Origin: DASSFZ01 sp036514635
GTDB lineage: Bacteria > Chloroflexota > Anaerolineae > Fen-1058
DNA length: 15,269 bases
Direction of reading: 5' to 3'
NCBI GenBank assembly: GCA_036514635.1
Contig: DATBWU010000317.1
Span: 1 to 15,269, forward strand
The notes beneath the pieces are model-generated. The model did no database searches. It worked only from the letters and a program-made list of their open reading frames with translations, and was not told the origin of the DNA. Numbering within the stretch: position 1 is the first letter of the stretch; each line of letters begins with the position of its first letter. Position numbers and translations under genes: made by a program. This document shows, piece by piece, positions 13,231 through 15,269 of this stretch.

Positions 13231-13237
13231 GATTCTC

Positions 13238-15223
13238 ATGAAACGCTTTCTGATACCGGTTCTCTTGCTGGCCTTTCTGCTCTCGGCCTGCAGCCAGCCC
13301 TCACCGGCCCAGCAGACATCGGGCGACATCCCTGCCGACGCAGCCGCCGTAATCGCCGAGCGCGGCCTGACGCCGGACGACGTGTACGCCGCCGTCAAGA
13401 CGTATATGCCCACCGGCCAGACCGATCCGTACATCATGATCGCGTCCGGCGGGCAGTCCGGCCAGGTGCTCGTGATCGGCGTGCCGTCGATGCGCATTCT
13501 GAAGATCATCGGCGTGTTCACGCCGGAGCCGTGGCAGGGCTACGGTTACGGCGGCTCGAGCGATGAAGTCCTGAAGGGCGGTTACATGCCCGATGGGAGC
13601 GCATTGACGTGGGGGGACACGCACCATCCCAACCTTTCGGAGACGAAGGGCGAGTACGACGGCGAGTTCGCTTTCATCAACGACAAAGCCAATGCGCGCC
13701 TGGCCGTGATCAGCCTGCGCGACTTCGAGACGAAGCAGATCGTCAAGAACCCCAACGCCATCAACGACCACGGCGGCGCGTTCGTCACTCCCAACACCGA
13801 ATACGTGATCGAAGGCCCACAGTACGCCGCGCCGATCGGTTGGGAGTACGCGACGCTCGACGAGTACCAGGAAAAGTATCGCGGCCTAATCACGTTCTGG
13901 AAGTTCGATCGCGTCGAGGGCCGCGTGGACCCGAGCCAGTCTTTCCAGATCGAACTGCCGCCGTACTGGCAAGACCTGTGCGATGCGGGCAAGGGCGTGA
14001 GCGACGGCTGGTTCTTCTGCAATTCGTTCAACGTCGAGATGGCGACCGGCGGCGTCGAGCTGGGCAATCCGCCGTTTGAGGCGGGCACGGCCCGGGGCGA
14101 TACCGACTACCTGCACATCTTCAACTGGAAGAAAGCCGAAGAGGCGGTGCAGGCCGGTCAGACCGAAACCATCAACGGCATGAAGGTCATCCGGCTACAG
14201 ACGGCGATCGACGAAGGCATTCTGTACTTCACGCCCGAGCCGAAAAGCCCGCACGGTTCCGATGTGACACCAGGCGGCGAGTACGTCGTCGTCGGCGGCA
14301 AGCTCGATCCGCACGTGACGATTTATTCCTTCGCCAAGATTCAGGAAGCGATCCAGGCCGGCGGCTTGAGCACCGATGTGTTCGGCGTGCCGGTGATCCC
14401 GCTCGACAGCAGTACGGAAGCGCAGGTCGAGCTCGGCCTCGGCCCGCTGCACACCGTCTTCGACGATAAGGGCTACGCCTACACCTCGCTGTTCCTCGAC
14501 TCGGCAGTCGCGCGCTGGACGCTCGGCGGCCCGTATGACGATAAGAATCCGGAGCCGGGCTGGACGCTGGTGCAGAAGCTGGGCGTGCACTACAACATCG
14601 GCCACATCGCCGCCGCCGAAGGCGACACGGCCTCGCCCGACGGCCAGTACGTCGTCGCGCTCAACAAATGGAGCAGCGACCGCTTCGCCAACGTCGGCCC
14701 GCTGCTGCCACAGAACTTCCAACTGATCGACATCTCCAGAACCGGCGACCAGATGAAGCTGTTGTACGACATGCCGATCGGCATGGCCGAGCCGCACTAC
14801 GCGCAGATCATCAAGGCCGACAAGCTCAAGCCGTTTGAAGTCTATCCCGAAGTCGGCTGGAATCCCGAGACGATGAGCGTCGATCCGAATGCCGTCACCA
14901 CTCCTGACCAGGCGCGCGTCGAGCGCAGAGGCAACACCGTAGAAATTTGGATGGTCGTCGTCCGCTCACACTACACGCCAGAGCGCATCGAGATCAAGAA
15001 GGGTGATCACGTGATCTGGCACCTGACCAGCATCGAGCGCACGCGCGACGCGACGCACGGCTTCGCGCTATCGGGCTACAACATCAACCTGAGCCTGGAG
15101 CCGGGCGAGGCACAGACCATCGAATTCGATGCCGACATGGCGGGCACGTTCACCTACTACTGCACGGAGTTCTGCTCGGCGCTGCACCTGGAGATGGTGG
15201 GGTACTTCTTGGTCGAGCCGTGA
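13238..15223 (+). CDS. nosZ: Nitrous-oxide reductase, clade II (Sec-dependent), lipoprotein form
   Basis: A 661-residue copper enzyme that reduces N2O to N2 outside the membrane. The signal MKRFLIPVLLLAFLLSAC ends in a lipobox (Cys18), with no Tat twin arginine, which marks clade II and suggests membrane anchoring. The seven CuZ histidines are all visible: H129/H130 (DTHHP), H178 (NDHGG), H293 (YLHIF), H339 (KSPHG), H405 (GPLHT) and H456 (NIGHI). The C-terminal cupredoxin domain carries the CuA ligands H607, C642, C646, H650 and M653 (CTEFCSALHLEM). The residue matching the Trp of clade I CuA is Glu. GGGGAGG lies six bases before the ATG. A terminator separates it from hpt, so it begins its own unit. 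The usual nosB/nosD/nosF genes are not in the window. Confidence 0.97.
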   Translation: MKRFLIPVLLLAFLLSACSQPSPAQQTSGDIPADAAAVIAERGLTPDDVYAAVKTYMPTGQTDPYIMIASGGQSGQVLVIGVPSMRILKIIGVFTPEPWQGYGYGGSSDEVLKGGYMPDGSALTWGDTHHPNLSETKGEYDGEFAFINDKANARLAVISLRDFETKQIVKNPNAINDHGGAFVTPNTEYVIEGPQYAAPIGWEYATLDEYQEKYRGLITFWKFDRVEGRVDPSQSFQIELPPYWQDLCDAGKGVSDGWFFCNSFNVEMATGGVELGNPPFEAGTARGDTDYLHIFNWKKAEEAVQAGQTETINGMKVIRLQTAIDEGILYFTPEPKSPHGSDVTPGGEYVVVGGKLDPHVTIYSFAKIQEAIQAGGLSTDVFGVPVIPLDSSTEAQVELGLGPLHTVFDDKGYAYTSLFLDSAVARWTLGGPYDDKNPEPGWTLVQKLGVHYNIGHIAAAEGDTASPDGQYVVALNKWSSDRFANVGPLLPQNFQLIDISRTGDQMKLLYDMPIGMAEPHYAQIIKADKLKPFEVYPEVGWNPETMSVDPNAVTTPDQARVERRGNTVEIWMVVVRSHYTPERIEIKKGDHVIWHLTSIERTRDATHGFALSGYNINLSLEPGEAQTIEFDADMAGTFTYYCTEFCSALHLEMVGYFLVEP

Positions 15224-15269
15224 CCTCACCCCGGCCTTCGGCCACCCCTCTCCTGTGCATTGCACAGGA
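15224..15269. repeat. Post-stop palindromic element (cut by window end)
   Basis: It starts on the base after the nosZ stop with CCTCACCCCGGCC, the same outer arm as at 2623. GGCC-TTC-GGCC follows, then the stem TCCTGTGC-ATT-GCACAGGA (15251-15269), unrelated in sequence to the inner stem of the first copy. The right arm is beyond the window. Confidence 0.7.

Overview
This is a GC-rich bacterial chromosome segment, most likely from an uncultured member of the Chloroflexota (Anaerolineae-like). The assignment is inference. It rests on Sec-type lipoproteins with long Thr/Pro/Ala linkers, a clade II (Sec-dependent) nitrous-oxide reductase with a lipobox, a ribosomal-protein block led by a TIGR03960/TIGR03936 radical-SAM pair, a bL31 without zinc cysteines, and repeat-filled intergenic gaps.

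Layout. Positions 1-206 (minus): 5' end of a zinc-finger/pRiA4b-ORF3-like gene that runs off the window. 341-575: a compact non-coding mobile element. 761-2620: family 5 solute-binding lipoprotein. 2910-4700: membrane-anchored protein with three PA14 modules. 5048-6779 (minus): a lipoprotein, a small membrane zinc-ribbon protein, tRNA-Glu(CTC) and a second lipoprotein. 7012-10212: the radical-SAM protein and its DUF2344 partner, separated by about 500 bp of stacked repeats. 10305-11411: a near-consensus promoter, rplU, rpmA, rpmE and a Rho-independent terminator. 11845-13135: tdk and hpt, two salvage genes. 13149-15223: nosZ, which reduces N2O to N2 outside the membrane, with a candidate CRP/FNR-type promoter. 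Its accessory nos genes would lie beyond the window.

The genes belong mostly to known families. The less explained part is the non-coding DNA. Almost every gap holds palindromic elements of a shared architecture: an outer inverted repeat enclosing two to five short hairpins. Stem sequences differ from hairpin to hairpin, yet each stem stays self-complementary, and the loops are mostly T-N-N-A. One copy (350-566) has 22-bp imperfect terminal inverted repeats and a perfect 9-bp flanking direct repeat, so it has the form of a transposed MITE. Other copies are nested in one another, and a small CCCCGC hairpin module sits inside two unrelated host repeats. A second family starts right after two stop codons (2623 and 15224) with a constant outer arm and a changed inner hairpin.

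No CRISPR array, rRNA, recognisable transposase or defence system was seen. All family assignments come from reading the sequence, without database searches.
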